Of a stretch of DNA of 41,517 nucleotides, positions 31,023 to 40,251 are shown piece by piece. The DNA lies in the IMG/VR virus record IMGVR_UViG_3300011116_000589, positions 1-41,517 of that record, one strand, 5' to 3'. Below the pieces are notes generated by a model. The model ran no database searches, had not been told where the DNA came from, and saw only the letters and a list, made by a program, of their open reading frames with translations. The stretch's first letter is position 1. The number at the start of each line of letters is the position of its first letter. Source of the stretch: a virus. The translations under genes and the position numbers were made by a program.

Positions 31023-33347
31023 ATGCCGATGACCCCCGGTTTGATGCCCAACATCAGGCAAGCGCCACCTGAAGAAGAGGCCCTTGGCGGGGAAGATGCC
31101 CTCATCGAGATCATTGAAGACGGCGAAGACACCCCAAAGTCCGACGAAAGCGGCGCAATTCTTGAAATTGAGCATGCAGACGGGTCAATAACCATTTCCC
31201 TCGATGGGAAACCCATCAACGACAACCGTAAAGAGCGCGATGAGACCGATTGGTATCGCAATCTGGTTGATGATGTCGCTGAAGGGCACCTGAATAACAT
31301 TGCGCAAGAGCTTTTGCGCGGGATTCGCGATGATATTCAGAGCAGAAATGACTGGATCGAGGATCGAGCGCAGGGAATTAAGCTGCTTGGCCTTAAGATC
31401 GAGATCCCCGGCTTGCAGGGGACTGCCGATGGCGCTCCGATTGAGGGCATGAGTAAAGTCCGACACCCGCTGCTGCTTGAAGCAGTGCTGCGATTCCAAG
31501 CGAACGCCCGCTCCGAGCTTCTTCCAACTGATGGGCCGGTCAAAATCCGCAATGATAACAACAATGCAACCCTTGAAAACGACCAGTTAGCCAATGCGTT
31601 GGAAAATGACCTTAATCATTACCTAACCGCGACCGCTACTGAGTACTATCCTGACACGGATCGCATGCTTCTTATGCTTGGCTTTGGTGGCACAAGCTTC
31701 AAGAAGGTGTATTTTTGCCCGTTGCGCAACCGTCCGGTGTCTGAGAGCGTTGATGCGAACGATTTGATCGTCAACAACGCCGCTACTGACCTACGTAATG
31801 CAAAACGCATTACGCATCGGTCCTATATGCGCCCCAGCACGGTTAAAAGGCTCCAAATCCTTGGCGTTTATGCCGATATCGACCTGTCTACGCCCAAAGA
31901 GCCTGATCTTGACAGCGTTCAGCGCGAGAAAAACGCTCAGCAGGGCATCAGCACAGGCTCAATGAACCCAGATGACCGTGATCGCGAGATCTACGAGGTC
32001 TATTGCGAGCTGGATATTCCCGGTTTTGAGCACAAACACAAAGGCAAGCCTTCTGGGCTTGAGATTCCCTACATCGTGACCATCGATGTGTCGTCTCAAC
32101 AGGTTCTATCGGTGGTGCGCAACTATGCAGAAGATGATGCAGAACTTCCAATCGCTAAGCGTCGTTTTGTTAAATACACTTTTGTCCCTGGCATGGGCTT
32201 CTATGACATTGGCCTGCTCCATATACTTGGCAATACGACAAATGCTATCACGGCGGCATGGCGCGAACTCCTAGACGCTGGCATGTACAACAACTTCCCC
32301 GGTTTTCTCATGGCCGACACCGGGGCAAGGCAGAACACCAATATATTCCGCGTCCCTCCTGGCGGGGGTGCATTGGTCAAGACCAATGGCATGCCCATTA
32401 ACCAAGCCATCATGCCGCTTCCCTATAAGGAGCCATCTGGCGCTCTAATGAATCTTGTCACCCAGATGTCTGACACCGGCATGCGCGTCGGCGGAACGTC
32501 TGAAGTCATGGTGACAGAGGGCAAGCCTGACGCTCCCGTGGGCACGACGCTCGCCATGATTGAGCAGGCCCAGAAGGTTTTGAACTCGGTCCACAAGCGC
32601 CTCCATGCCGCGCAGTCAGAAGAGTTTGAGATGCTGGTGGAGTGCTTTAAGGAGCACCCGGAAAGCTTCTGGCAGAAGCGCCGTAAAACCGCATATCCGT
32701 GGGACGAGCAGACGTTCCTTGACGCGCTGGACAACTACTATTTTGTCCCGCAGGCAGATCCCAATACCTCTAGCCAGACCCAGCGGCTTATGAAGGTGCT
32801 GGCCCTGAAGCAGTTGGTGGCGTCAAATCCAGCCCTCTATGACCCAATTGCGGTGGACACGGCTGCGCTTCAAGCCCTTGGCTGGTCTAACCCGCAGCAG
32901 TTTATGATCCCGCCGTCTGCGCAGGGCAAACCCCCGCCAGAGCTTATGCAGGCCATGGCTAAGGCTCAGAACGACAAGAGCAACGCCGACGCCCGCATGC
33001 TGGATAGCCAGACCCGTGCGGCTGAGTCTCAAGCGCGCCTTGAGCTTGATCACATGCGCCTCCAGATGGAGATGCAGCGCGATCAAGGTGACCCGTCCAA
33101 GATGGCGCAGATTGATACGCAGCGGATGGAGATCCAGCAGCGCAATCAGGATACGATCTTGGACGCCATCAACCGTAAGCGTGACCGCGAAAGCCGCGAG
33201 CGTCTTGCCGCTGTAAAGCTTGCTGAAGAAGTCATGCGTAACCCTGATGGGTTGTCCATGGCTCAGCAAATCATTGATCCTGCAATGCTTCAGCGTCTGG
33301 AGGGCAATGAGCCCACTCTGGATGGCACTCAGACTGGAGAACTGTGA
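31023..33347 (+). CDS. Portal protein (P22-type)
   Basis: 774 aa. Acidic N-terminus of about 85 residues, then WYRNLVDDVAEGHLNNIAQEL and WIEDRAQGIKLLGLK, the stem-wing region of P22-like portals with HPLLLEAVLRFQANARSELLP, FGGTSFKKVYF, and a large C-terminal helical part. The last ~140 residues are Gln/Met/Lys-rich heptads (SQARLELDHMRLQMEMQRDQGDP), a barrel-type extension as in P22 gp1. Twelve copies form the DNA channel at one vertex. The length is close to P22 portal (about 725 aa). ATGA overlap with the next gene. Confidence 0.9.
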   Translation: MPMTPGLMPNIRQAPPEEEALGGEDALIEIIEDGEDTPKSDESGAILEIEHADGSITISLDGKPINDNRKERDETDWYRNLVDDVAEGHLNNIAQELLRGIRDDIQSRNDWIEDRAQGIKLLGLKIEIPGLQGTADGAPIEGMSKVRHPLLLEAVLRFQANARSELLPTDGPVKIRNDNNNATLENDQLANALENDLNHYLTATATEYYPDTDRMLLMLGFGGTSFKKVYFCPLRNRPVSESVDANDLIVNNAATDLRNAKRITHRSYMRPSTVKRLQILGVYADIDLSTPKEPDLDSVQREKNAQQGISTGSMNPDDRDREIYEVYCELDIPGFEHKHKGKPSGLEIPYIVTIDVSSQQVLSVVRNYAEDDAELPIAKRRFVKYTFVPGMGFYDIGLLHILGNTTNAITAAWRELLDAGMYNNFPGFLMADTGARQNTNIFRVPPGGGALVKTNGMPINQAIMPLPYKEPSGALMNLVTQMSDTGMRVGGTSEVMVTEGKPDAPVGTTLAMIEQAQKVLNSVHKRLHAAQSEEFEMLVECFKEHPESFWQKRRKTAYPWDEQTFLDALDNYYFVPQADPNTSSQTQRLMKVLALKQLVASNPALYDPIAVDTAALQALGWSNPQQFMIPPSAQGKPPPELMQAMAKAQNDKSNADARMLDSQTRAAESQARLELDHMRLQMEMQRDQGDPSKMAQIDTQRMEIQQRNQDTILDAINRKRDRESRERLAAVKLAEEVMRNPDGLSMAQQIIDPAMLQRLEGNEPTLDGTQTGEL

Positions 33348-34885
33348 TGGCTTCTCCCGCTTATGAGCTTGCCCGTGATGCGGACGGCAATGTTGTTCTT
33401 GTCCCAGCTACAACGCAGCCTCAAAGGCCTAAAGGGTTTTTTGAAGATGTTGCCAGCAAAGCAAAAGAATATTTTGCCCCAAGGGTGTCTGATCTTACAG
33501 AAGGTACCGCCGCAGCATACGAAGCCGGAAAAGACATAAGCAGGAGGGGGTATGAAAACATAAGGGCAAACCCCCTTTACGGCGCGGGCCAAGTAGTTGC
33601 TGGCTCAGCTTTATCGGCGATATCCCCTTTGGCGGGGGCTACAGAATTTGTTGTTCGGCCAGTTGGCAGAACATTTGGTCCATCGGCTGAGCGTGCCGCT
33701 GATATTGCAACTATGGTGGCTCCAACTCCTTCTAAAGGTGCGTCCATGTTTAGACCCCGTGCTCGCGCCGCTACTGCGGCTTCTGAACTTTCAAATATCC
33801 CGCGTGAATTTTCTTATTTGCCGCGAGATATGCAGGAAACAATCAACGCAATGCCGCCCGCTGACAGGGAAATGGTTTTCAGGGTGTTGCGAGAAGAAGC
33901 GCAAGCTCCCGCTGCTGCGGCTGCTCGCCCTGCTGCAACATCTGCAACTGAAGAAGCGGTGCAAACTGCCAGAGCAATTAGCCCGGTAGATTTGGCTATA
34001 CAGCAAAATCGTTATCCTGGGCGGTTTGTTAACCCGCAAACTGGGATGGCGCAATCTGTAAGAGACCCGCTCACGGGCCGATCTATGGCTGCCATGGGCG
34101 CTGTCCACGATCCTTTTGAAGCGCTTGCATTAAGGGCGAGAGAGTTGCCCGCCGAAGCCCGCAGCTATCTTACAGAGCCACGGCCAGTTATTAACCCTGA
34201 AACTGGATATCAGCTTCAAGAAATTGGGCCAAAAGGACAATTTGGCCAATTGCGCACCGAATGGACACCTGGCCAACGTGTGGCTCGAACTGGCGTGGCT
34301 GCTGCGCCTCTTGTAGCCGCAGGCGCGCTTGCTCCTTCGCCGGAGGCTCCTTATTCAGCGCTGTCCAATACTGATAATTCTTGGACTCCAAGAGAGTTTA
34401 TTGGCGCAAAGAATGCGATTGAGAGCAGGGTGCGTGACGCAAACTATAATCCTGCTATGGCGGATGGGTCCATATCTGGCGAACAGTATGGTGAGCGGGC
34501 AAACATGCTCGCTGCCAAAGCTTTGGGTGAGGCGGCTGGTCTCCCAATGCGGCGTCCTGTTGCTACTCCCTCTTTGGAAAGTCGCCAAGCCGCTGCACAA
34601 GCAGTAGCAGATAGAGCCCCTGCGCCAATGCGCCGCCCTGAAGAAGGCATCCTGTCCAAGATCTTTTCTGGTCAGGACTACCAGTCTAAGGGCGGTCAGC
34701 TTCGCCAAGATGGCCGCATCAATTGGGGCGATCCCGAATCTGCTGCTGACTTCTTCCGGGCAGATAGAGCCCGCAGAGAAACGCCTGATGCTCCCGGCAT
34801 GAAGCGTGGCGGGGCTGTTGGCAAGCCAGACTCAGTCCACAAAGCTCTTGAGATCATCCACCATCTCTTGATGCGCGGCCACTAA
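33344..34885 (+). CDS. Putative virion/ejection-type protein with C-terminal KRGG motif
   Basis: 513 aa, ATGA-coupled to the portal gene. An N-terminal ~90 residues is amphipathic (GFFEDVASKAKEYF, AGQVVAGSALSAISPLAGATEF). A long Ala/Arg/Pro-rich middle follows, with little predicted order. The end MKRGGAVGKPDSVHKALEIIHHLL is a short helical tail with the KxGG[KRA] signature that recurs in the next two products. Position after the portal and its low-complexity nature fit an internal or ejection protein, but no homologue is recognised. Confidence 0.6.
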   Translation: MMASPAYELARDADGNVVLVPATTQPQRPKGFFEDVASKAKEYFAPRVSDLTEGTAAAYEAGKDISRRGYENIRANPLYGAGQVVAGSALSAISPLAGATEFVVRPVGRTFGPSAERAADIATMVAPTPSKGASMFRPRARAATAASELSNIPREFSYLPRDMQETINAMPPADREMVFRVLREEAQAPAAAAARPAATSATEEAVQTARAISPVDLAIQQNRYPGRFVNPQTGMAQSVRDPLTGRSMAAMGAVHDPFEALALRARELPAEARSYLTEPRPVINPETGYQLQEIGPKGQFGQLRTEWTPGQRVARTGVAAAPLVAAGALAPSPEAPYSALSNTDNSWTPREFIGAKNAIESRVRDANYNPAMADGSISGEQYGERANMLAAKALGEAAGLPMRRPVATPSLESRQAAAQAVADRAPAPMRRPEEGILSKIFSGQDYQSKGGQLRQDGRINWGDPESAADFFRADRARRETPDAPGMKRGGAVGKPDSVHKALEIIHHLLMRGH

Positions 34886-34896
34886 GGGTTCTTACC

Positions 34897-36354
34897 ATGA
34901 AGCGCAACTCCATCAGCGAAGCCCTGCGTTTAGCCCGCAAGCGTTACGCTAATGGCGGCAGCCCCTTCTATGACCAGACTATCTACGATCAACTCATGCG
35001 AGATATTGCAGCGCAAAAGGGAAAGCCGCTGCCTGCGATTGAACCGCTGCGCACCGGGTATCAAGGGCCAAAAACCACTCCTTATGAGCCGCCTGTTAAG
35101 GATGTGTCAGGCTCGGATGCTGCGGGGAAATCTGATGGCATCAATACAACGCCAGTTTATGGCGGCGGCGGAGGTGACGGCGTTTCAGGGTCATATGATG
35201 GCGTTACTTCTACGCCTGACACATCTATGTCTTCGACCTCCACAGGCCCGTCTGGTCAACCGGGGGCTACGCCTGGGTTCTCATTTACCGGCGCCCCTAT
35301 TGGCGCGGTTTATGTTTCTGATTTGCCGTCTCCTCAACAAATGGAAGCTGACCGGCAAGCTGAGCTGACGGGCGCAATTGCGCCTATTGGGGCCTCGGTC
35401 AACGCGCAGCCATTTTCGCCTGCGGAACCTTCTGCGCCTCAAACATCAAACCCGTATGGCGCATTGGTTGGTCCAAATCAGATTTCCCAACCTCAAGATC
35501 CTTCTCAAACAGCGCAGCCATCAAACCCATATGGCGCATTGGTTGGCCCTTCTCCTGCTGCCATGCAAGCCGCTGCTTCGCAAGCAACTGCAACTCCCGC
35601 TGCGCCTGCTATGGCTCCTGGCGTACAAGCCCCATCATTTGCCGCGCCGCCTGCATTTGCCACTGCCGAGCAGCTCCAAGACAACCCCGACATTACAGGG
35701 CCAACTTCTCCCGCTGCGGCCATGAATGCTGCTTATGGGGTGGCCAATCTCATGGACTCCAGTGAAGATGACGCTGCTGCGCAAGCCGCTGCCGAGGCTG
35801 CCGCAATGGATGCTGCTGCAATGGATGCTGGCTTTGCCGATGGTTCTATTGGTGGGGAGAGCTATGGTGGCGGCTCTTGGGGTGGCGGCATTGGCGGCGG
35901 ATTTAGTGATGGCTCTGTCGGTGGCGAAAGCTATGGTGGGGGATCTTGGGGCGACAGTTCAAGTGGCAGTAACGACGGCGGCGGTTGGGGCGGCTGGGGC
36001 GGCTCTGGCGCTGACGGCGATGGCAGTTACGGCGGCGGCTATGGCGGAGATGACGGCGGCGGCTGGGGCGGTAGTGATGGTGGCAGCGACGGCGGTAGTG
36101 ATGGGGGCGGAGACGGCGGCGGTGGCGGCGACGGCGGCGGGGGTGGTGATGGTGGTGGCGGCGGTGAAAAGCGCGGCGGCCTTGTGACTAAAACACCCCG
36201 CTTCGACAGAGACAAAATGGTCAAGAAAGCCCTCGATGTTTCCTCAAGCCGCAAATCTAAGTCTAAGCAGCAAAAGGGAAAATCCCGCTCTGTTGTTGAG
36301 CAAGCGGTTGTGGTAGCTTCTAAATTGGCAAATCGCCAACGGGGACGCCCGTAA
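34897..36354 (+). CDS. Gly/Ala-rich putative virion protein
   Basis: 485 aa. N-terminal basic helix KRNSISEALRLARKRYANGG, a Pro/Ser/Gln-rich stretch with two near-identical NPYGALVG blocks about 24 residues apart, an Ala-rich segment near 300, and a polyglycine part from about 320 to 430 with DGGS/GGGW units. The C-terminus has EKRGGLVTKTPRFD and a Lys/Ser-rich tail. Mostly low complexity, so probably disordered; a structural or DNA-associated internal protein is the best guess. Start has the ribosome site AAGGGTT. Confidence 0.55.
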   Translation: MKRNSISEALRLARKRYANGGSPFYDQTIYDQLMRDIAAQKGKPLPAIEPLRTGYQGPKTTPYEPPVKDVSGSDAAGKSDGINTTPVYGGGGGDGVSGSYDGVTSTPDTSMSSTSTGPSGQPGATPGFSFTGAPIGAVYVSDLPSPQQMEADRQAELTGAIAPIGASVNAQPFSPAEPSAPQTSNPYGALVGPNQISQPQDPSQTAQPSNPYGALVGPSPAAMQAAASQATATPAAPAMAPGVQAPSFAAPPAFATAEQLQDNPDITGPTSPAAAMNAAYGVANLMDSSEDDAAAQAAAEAAAMDAAAMDAGFADGSIGGESYGGGSWGGGIGGGFSDGSVGGESYGGGSWGDSSSGSNDGGGWGGWGGSGADGDGSYGGGYGGDDGGGWGGSDGGSDGGSDGGGDGGGGGDGGGGGDGGGGGEKRGGLVTKTPRFDRDKMVKKALDVSSSRKSKSKQQKGKSRSVVEQAVVVASKLANRQRGRP

Positions 36355-36374
36355 TCCTGGTACTAGGAGTCGTC

Positions 36375-37892
36375 ATGTCTGATATGGCAAAACAGGCCCG
36401 TGCGGCCATGAAGGCTAAGGCTCAGCGCCTTGGCACGGATCGTTCAACCGAAAAAGTTGATTCGTCTACGTGGACCCCGCCTGAGCTGCTCAATGCAGAT
36501 GTGAAGACGGGCATGCGACCCATTTCTCGTCGGGCTTATAAGTCTGGCGGCAAGGTTGAGGGCAGCAAGGCTATCGCCAACATGGGCAAGTCTGTTCGCA
36601 CTGGCAACAAGCCCATCACGGCTGATTCGCTTGTGAACAAGAATATGAAGGAAGCCAACGAGGAGCGCGAAGGCACCAAGCATATTGGTGGCTTGAAATC
36701 CGGTGGCCGCGCCAAAAAAACTTTTGGCGGCGTCCTTGGCGGCCCCATGGGTGGGCTAATTCCTATGGGCATTAATGCCTTGCGTGGAGATGACGACAAA
36801 GACGGGAAAAAGGCCGGTGGCCGCGCCAAGAAAATGATCGGTGGCCCCATGGCCGGTGCTGCTAAAATGATGCAGCGCGCACAGGCTGTTGGTGATGTCC
36901 CCGGCGCTACCATGAACTTTTCCCCTGTGAAGAAGGGGTCTATTTCTCCGGCTCGCGCTGTTGGTCTTAAAAAGGGTGGCAAGGCCGAGGGCCATGAGGA
37001 TATTGCTGCTGACAAGGCGCTCATCAAAAAGATGGTGAAGCCGTCTGCCCGCACCGGCAAAGACGAGGGTGGCACGATTAAGGTATCTCCGGGTAAAGAT
37101 TATCTCCGTGGCGATACAAATTATGAGCGCAGAATGAATGCGCTTAAAGCGTCAAATGATGTTGGCAAACAAGCAAATTCTGCATTGCGCCAGCATACAG
37201 AAGATCAAAAACCAGAAAGTTGGGATAAATATAAAAACTTAAGCAAGGGCAATAAAATGCTCTTCAATGCGTATAGCGACGAAGCTGACAAAGAGCCTCG
37301 TAAGGCTGGCGGTCGCGCTGCCCGGAAAGAGGGTGGCGGCGTGTTCTCTGGCCCCAGCTATCCCGGCAAAATTCCCGGTGTTGTGCCCGGTGGGCGCACT
37401 GCTCGAGCCCGTGGCGGAAAGGCTAAGGGCAAGACCAACATCAATATCGTCATTGCTGCCGGTAAGCCTGCGGGCGCTGGCGATATGATGCCAAACCCCA
37501 TGGGTGGCCCGACCAAGCCTCCGGGGATGGATGCTGGCCCCGGTGGGATCCCTGTCCAAGTTCCGCCTCCGGGTGCGGCTCCGGGTGGCGCTCCTGTGCC
37601 CATGCCTATGCCAATCCCGATGCCTATGGCAGCTCCGGGCGGCGCCCCCATGCCTCGTAAGTCGGGTGGGCGCGCAACGTCCTACAAGGACATGACTGCT
37701 GGCGCGGGCTCCGGCGAAGGTCGTCTTCAGAAGACCGAGATAGCTGAAAGCAAGCGCAGCGCCCGCAAGGTGGGTGGCCGCACCTATAGCTCCTATAAGG
37801 ACATGGATGCTGGTGCTGGCTCTGGTAAGGGACGGTTAGAAAAGGCTGAGATTGCCTCTAAGACCGCTCGCATTGAGCCGGGCAACTACTGA
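36375..37892 (+). CDS. Basic low-complexity protein with repeated KxGG[RK]A motifs
   Basis: 505 aa, ribosome site TAGGAGTCGTC. The motif K-x-GG-[KR]-[AVT] occurs about eight times (for example at 56-61, 108-113, 146-151, 199-204). Around 207-223 is HEDIAADKALIKKMVKP, a block I know from environmental phage proteins of unknown role. The C-terminal ~60 residues have two copies of SYKDM-x-AGAGSG-x-GRL-x-K-x-EIA. Net strongly basic, so it may bind packaged DNA inside the capsid. Not assigned to any named family. Confidence 0.6.
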   Translation: MSDMAKQARAAMKAKAQRLGTDRSTEKVDSSTWTPPELLNADVKTGMRPISRRAYKSGGKVEGSKAIANMGKSVRTGNKPITADSLVNKNMKEANEEREGTKHIGGLKSGGRAKKTFGGVLGGPMGGLIPMGINALRGDDDKDGKKAGGRAKKMIGGPMAGAAKMMQRAQAVGDVPGATMNFSPVKKGSISPARAVGLKKGGKAEGHEDIAADKALIKKMVKPSARTGKDEGGTIKVSPGKDYLRGDTNYERRMNALKASNDVGKQANSALRQHTEDQKPESWDKYKNLSKGNKMLFNAYSDEADKEPRKAGGRAARKEGGGVFSGPSYPGKIPGVVPGGRTARARGGKAKGKTNINIVIAAGKPAGAGDMMPNPMGGPTKPPGMDAGPGGIPVQVPPPGAAPGGAPVPMPMPIPMPMAAPGGAPMPRKSGGRATSYKDMTAGAGSGEGRLQKTEIAESKRSARKVGGRTYSSYKDMDAGAGSGKGRLEKAEIASKTARIEPGNY

Positions 37893-37959
37893 ATTTGCGA
37901 CGGTGATCGAGATCGTCGCGAATTGGGTGGGGATGCGATCCCCCTTCGTGTCTCCACCC
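37892..37959 (+). terminator. Two hairpins after the basic-protein gene
   Basis: Hairpin A: AATT-T-GCGACG (37892-37902) with CGTCGC-G-AATT (37914-37924), 10 paired bases and an 11-base loop, starting on the stop codon. Hairpin B: GGGGAT-GCG-ATCCCC (37929-37943), which competes with an outer pairing GGGTGG (37925-37930) / CCACCC (37954-37959). No T-run follows. An attenuator or processing site is possible. Confidence 0.45.
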
Positions 37960-37994
37960 ACCAAATCAACAGGGGAACCGCAGGGGGGCGGTTT

Positions 37995-38207
37995 ATGAAG
38001 ACAACATATCAAGCATACTATCAGTATGAGCTAAAAAAGCTCATCAATGCTGAAGTCGAGAGAATTAAAGAATCTCTCGTAAACTCTTATCAAATCGAAG
38101 GTTTTGACTTTTCGAGCTACCGACACCAAGTAGGTAGAATCGAAGGACTTCGCACGGCTCTTGAGCTTTGCGATGAAGCGGAGGCCATTGCAAATGGCAA
38201 AGACTAA
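37995..38207 (+). CDS. Small conserved protein upstream of the co-chaperonin gene
   Basis: 70 aa from ATG 37995, preceded by AGGGGGGCGG; a longer in-frame reading begins in the hairpin region at 37923. Helical: YELKKLINAEVERIKESLV, then YRHQVGRIEGLRTALELCDEAEAI. Small proteins with Y-R-x-x-[VC]-G-x-I-x-G-L are common before phage head genes. Role unknown. Confidence 0.6.
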   Translation: MKTTYQAYYQYELKKLINAEVERIKESLVNSYQIEGFDFSSYRHQVGRIEGLRTALELCDEAEAIANGKD

Positions 38208-38213
38208 GGGGGA

Positions 38214-38612
38214 ATGAGTATGCCTTTTATGACTATGCAGCACGAAACAGATCCGGCTGAAACAATACGGACTGAAATGGGCAGCATCTCATCAGTTGAG
38301 GTGTTCAACAATCAAGTTTTGGTGGCGGTATATATTCGCCCTCAGAAAACCAAGAGTGGGATCATTTTGACAAGCCAAACAACTGATGAGGACCGTTATC
38401 AGTCTAAGGTTGGATTAGTGGTCAAGATGGGCGCGCAAGCTTTCAAGGACAATTCTGGCCAGTGGTTCAGTGGCCTAAAGATCAAAGAGGGTGATTGGAT
38501 AGTGTTCCGCCCGTCTGATGGTTGGAGCATTACCGTCAATGGTGTGCTTTGCCGGATGATTGATGATGTGAACATCAAGGGCCGGATCGATCAGCCTGAC
38601 CGTGTTTGGTAA
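38214..38612 (+). CDS. GroES-like co-chaperonin (Cpn10 family)
   Basis: 132 aa. ATG 38214 sits too near the AAGGGGGA site; ATG 38220 has better spacing and may be the real start. The Cpn10 fold is visible: QVLVAVYIRPQKTKSGIILTSQTTDEDRYQSKVGLVVKMG in parts, with the mobile-loop region SGIILTSQTTDED, then GDWIVFRPSDGWSITVNGVLCRMIDD. Phage versions (such as T4 gp31) replace host GroES so that GroEL can fold the capsid protein. It lies three genes before the decoration and capsid genes, which fits. Confidence 0.8.
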   Translation: MSMPFMTMQHETDPAETIRTEMGSISSVEVFNNQVLVAVYIRPQKTKSGIILTSQTTDEDRYQSKVGLVVKMGAQAFKDNSGQWFSGLKIKEGDWIVFRPSDGWSITVNGVLCRMIDDVNIKGRIDQPDRVW

Positions 38613-38624
38613 TAGGAGAAACCT

Positions 38625-39539
38625 ATGTCTGGTGAAGAGGAACAGATCGAGTTTAAGTTGGATGATGCCCCGCCAGTAGAGGGGGTAAAAGACGGCGAAC
38701 CGGAGGTTGAAATTGTTGATGAACCGGTTCAGGTCGAGGTTAAAGAACCGGAAAAAGACGTAGATAAGGCTCTGAAAAAGCTCAATAAAAGGCTTGAAGA
38801 AGAGCGAAAGGCTCGCATCGAGGCGGAAGCCTTGGCGCGGCAAGCTTCTGAGCAGGCCAGAATGGCCCAAAATGAAGCTACCGACAGCAATATGCACCTT
38901 GTGAGCGGGGCAATTGAGTCGGTTAAGCGTGATCAAGAGATCCTGAAAGCTAATTTGCGCGATGCAATGGCGATTGGGGATTTTGATAAGGCGGCTGAGC
39001 TTCAAGAGCAAATGACTGCCAATATCACAAATCTTCGCCAGCTTGAGCGCGGATTTGAGGAGATGAAGCAGCAGCCACGCATCCAGCCTCAAGCACCTCC
39101 GCCAGGGGAATTGACGGTTGATAGGCTGATTGAGCAAGTCACCCCGCGATCTGCGGAGTGGTTGAAGAAAAATCGGGATGCGTTGCCGGATGCGCGGTCA
39201 ATTCGTGTGATGGCGCGGGCGCATGAGGATGCTGTTGATTACGGGATTGTCCCAGAATCAGACGCCTATTTCCAGTTTGTTGAAAACAGGCTTGGAATTA
39301 ATGCCGCCCGTAAATCCATTCCTGAAGTGGATGACGTTATGTCCAGCGCCGCAACCACCAAACAGAGGCGCTCAGCCCCTCCGTCAGCCCCAGTGTCCCG
39401 CCAGCCGATTGATTCGCCCAATCATAGGCCCGGTGTCATTACATTGACCGCCGCAGAGGTTGAGGCTGCTAAAATCAGCGGGATCACGCCTCAAGAGTAC
39501 TATCGGAACAAGATGCGGGAACAGAACCGCTTGAACTAA
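38625..39539 (+). CDS. Putative capsid scaffolding protein
   Basis: 304 aa. Acidic N-terminus (EEEQIEFKLDDAPPVEG, EVEIVDEPVQVEVKEPEKDVD), a coiled coil (ALKKLNKRLEEERKARIEAEALARQASEQ in parts, AAELQEQMTANITNLRQLERGF), a Pro-rich hinge, and a C-terminal ~100 residues with LTVDRLIEQVTPRSAEWLKKN and a final basic PQEYYRNKMREQNRLN. This acidic-coil-basic layout just before capsid genes is the usual form of phage scaffolds, which shape the procapsid and then leave. Family identity not confirmed. Confidence 0.65.
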   Translation: MSGEEEQIEFKLDDAPPVEGVKDGEPEVEIVDEPVQVEVKEPEKDVDKALKKLNKRLEEERKARIEAEALARQASEQARMAQNEATDSNMHLVSGAIESVKRDQEILKANLRDAMAIGDFDKAAELQEQMTANITNLRQLERGFEEMKQQPRIQPQAPPPGELTVDRLIEQVTPRSAEWLKKNRDALPDARSIRVMARAHEDAVDYGIVPESDAYFQFVENRLGINAARKSIPEVDDVMSSAATTKQRRSAPPSAPVSRQPIDSPNHRPGVITLTAAEVEAAKISGITPQEYYRNKMREQNRLN

Positions 39540-39549
39540 GGAGAGTTAA

Positions 39550-40155
39550 ATGACTGATTCTACTGCAAAACGTCGCGGTCGCCCGCCCCGTACAGCTCCT
39601 GCTCAGGTAGAGGCTGCGGCTCCTCAGGTGGAGGCCCCTGTGGCCATGGAGACTGCGGGTGTTAACCGCCCGCCGATGCGTCCCGCTATGCGCGAAGACG
39701 ACCCAAGGGCTGCTGCGGCTCGCCGTGCGGCTGAAATTCGTGGCCAATTTGAAAACGTGGATGAAGGTGCGGATGAGTTCCGCACCCCGCCCGCGCCAGA
39801 CGGTTGGCAATATGAGTGGAAGCGCCGCACTTTGCTCGGCCAAGAAGACCCTGCGTATCAGGTTGAGCTGGCCCGGATGGGTTGGGAGCCGGTTACGACT
39901 AGCCGACACCCGGAAATGATGCCGTTGCAGGGCAATCACCCTGTAATTGAGCGTAAAGGCATGGTTCTCATGCAGCGCCCGGCGATTATTTCTGATGAGG
40001 CGCGGGCAAATGAGTTGAGAAAAGCGCGAAACCAAGTTCGCGTTAAAGAACAACAGCTTAACGCCACTCCTGATGGCACTTTGACCCGCGATCACCCCAG
40101 TGCGCGGCCTCAAATCAAGAAGGGATATTCGCCGATTGAGGTTCCTGGCGATTAA
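39550..40155 (+). CDS. AT-hook-bearing head-region protein (conserved in environmental phages)
   Basis: 201 aa. AT-hook-like KRRGRPPR at residues 7-14, Ala/Val/Pro-rich linker, then a conserved core PDGWQYEWKRRTLLGQEDPAYQVELARMGWEPV, HPEMMPLQG and ERKGMVLMQRP. I recognise the DGWxYEWKRKTxxGxEDPAYQVxLxxxGWEPV pattern from uncultured marine and freshwater phages, where it sits beside the capsid genes. Function unknown; may help capsid maturation or DNA contact. Confidence 0.7.
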   Translation: MTDSTAKRRGRPPRTAPAQVEAAAPQVEAPVAMETAGVNRPPMRPAMREDDPRAAAARRAAEIRGQFENVDEGADEFRTPPAPDGWQYEWKRRTLLGQEDPAYQVELARMGWEPVTTSRHPEMMPLQGNHPVIERKGMVLMQRPAIISDEARANELRKARNQVRVKEQQLNATPDGTLTRDHPSARPQIKKGYSPIEVPGD

Positions 40156-40169
40156 AATGGCGAATTTGG

Positions 40170-40200
40170 AGGGGTCGCATTTGCGGCCCCTTTACATTTG
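40170..40200 (+). terminator. Rho-independent terminator before the capsid genes
   Basis: AGGGGTCGC (40170-40178), loop ATTT, GCGGCCCCT (40183-40191) makes a 9-bp stem with one T/G wobble, followed by TTTACATTT. It separates head-assembly genes from the highly expressed decoration/capsid pair, which then needs its own promoter (40196-40230 is AT-rich, contains TATAAT at 40206). Confidence 0.75.
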
Positions 40201-40251
40201 TAGATTATAATTGTAATTTCTTGTTTGAAGCCTTCATAGGCTGTCCCCATC

